Origin: Lepturacanthus savala
Taxonomy: Eukaryota > Chordata > Actinopteri > Scombriformes > Trichiuridae
Assembly: GCA_030544235.1 (NCBI GenBank)
Contig: CM060466.1
Coordinates: 24,831,075 to 24,895,074 of the forward strand
DNA length: 64,000 nucleotides
Reading direction: 5' to 3'
The position numbers and the translations under genes were made by a program. Position 1 is the stretch's first letter. Each line of letters begins with the position of its first letter. Below, piece after piece: positions 63,341-64,000 of this stretch. The notes under the pieces were generated by a model. The model did not search any database and was not told the DNA's origin. It saw nothing but the letters and a program-made list of their open reading frames with translations.

Positions 63341-64000
63341 CACGAAAGTGAGAGGCGGATCAGCGCTGGTAAGAATAATGTATAGGCCAGCCTGCACTAG
63401 ATAAAAGATCTAGTGACAAAAGGTGATGCAGTTTACATCACAGATATGATTTTTAATCTTAAGTCAGGTCAAATCAATTTCATGTATAAGCCCACACACA
63501 AATCAGCATGAGATGCTCCGTCCATAGAGTCTCTGAGAGCACACTTATAGTCTCAACTCCATTATGTGTGTGTATTTAGTGCCCACAGAATACAACATGT
63601 TGTCCATATATGTAACATGCGAGTGTGTGTTTTAGGGGTTTGAATATACAATGAGAGGAGGACATGAGGAAATGGAGGCTGTTTGCTAGTCTGCCTGTAA
63701 TATTTATATTTAATTTGCAAAAGACATTGCAAAAAGACAACCAGGAACAGAAAACAACCAGGAAAAAGCTTGTACAAGCTGTTCCTCCGCCCCTCATGCT
63801 TTCTCTCCCGCTCTTTCACTACATTTCTGTGTCTCATGTGGTATTCAGAGCTGCTGAGGATGAGAGGTACAACACAGGCTTTTCAAGGATATGCTGAAAA
63901 ACACCTAACCACATCCCAACACACACACACACTTACAAGTACAGTCATACTTGTGCCAACACACAGTGCCAGTCACATTTTATAATTTAGTCATTCAGTC
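63341..64000. other. Spacer to the right edge
   Basis: No gene or element was recognised. Open frames at 63562-63985 overlap on both strands and have no family resemblance. By comparison with human, the next gene to the right could be chrna9, but no exon of it is in the window. Confidence 0.4.

Overview
The window is vertebrate nuclear DNA, almost certainly from a teleost fish. The genes are split into short exons with GT-AG introns, and the translated exons match vertebrate families over their whole length. The spacer carries fish-type interspersed repeats (Tc1-like and hAT-like miniature elements, an abundant tRNA-headed repeat, an L2-type LINE fossil) and long (AT)n/(GT)n microsatellites. 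There is no operon, CRISPR array or bacterial feature.

Layout, left to right. (1) map9, minus strand, 5' half only, exons from 3829 to the left edge. (2) smim14, minus strand, coding exons 8999 to 6804, with a probable non-coding first exon near 10090-10250. (3) ube2k, plus strand, seven coding exons 12713-17594 and a long 3' UTR. (4) pds5a, minus strand, 31 coding exons from 41577 to 21960, plus a possible alternative C-terminal cassette at 21548-21806. (5) n4bp2, plus strand, 16 coding exons 43657-56664. (6) rhoh, plus strand, one coding exon 61133-61720. Reading phases were checked exon by exon for all multi-exon genes; ube2k, pds5a, n4bp2 and smim14 join into complete uninterrupted frames of 200, 1295, 1794 and 107 residues.

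The order and orientation smim14(-), ube2k(+), pds5a(-), n4bp2(+), rhoh(+) is, from general knowledge, that of human 4p14, so this is an old conserved block. map9 lies elsewhere in human (4q), so its adjacency is a lineage-specific join. The genes do not form a pathway: a microtubule/cilium protein, a small ER membrane protein, a ubiquitin E2, a cohesin regulator, a kinase/Smr nuclease-like protein and a haematopoietic GTPase-deficient Rho. ube2k and pds5a are tail to tail with poly(A) signals about 110 bp apart; pds5a and n4bp2 are head to head.

The points most worth a second look are the pds5a C-terminus (retention of the last coding-exon intron and skipping of the cassette both end the protein at the same residue, while inclusion of a NAGNAG-controlled exon replaces that end with a basic tail), an hAT-type element with a perfect 8-bp target duplication in n4bp2, an inverted pair of tRNA-headed repeats in map9, the upstream ORFs (one a bare start-stop) in the rhoh leader, and a possible divergent promoter at smim14. 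I saw no clear undescribed multi-gene system.
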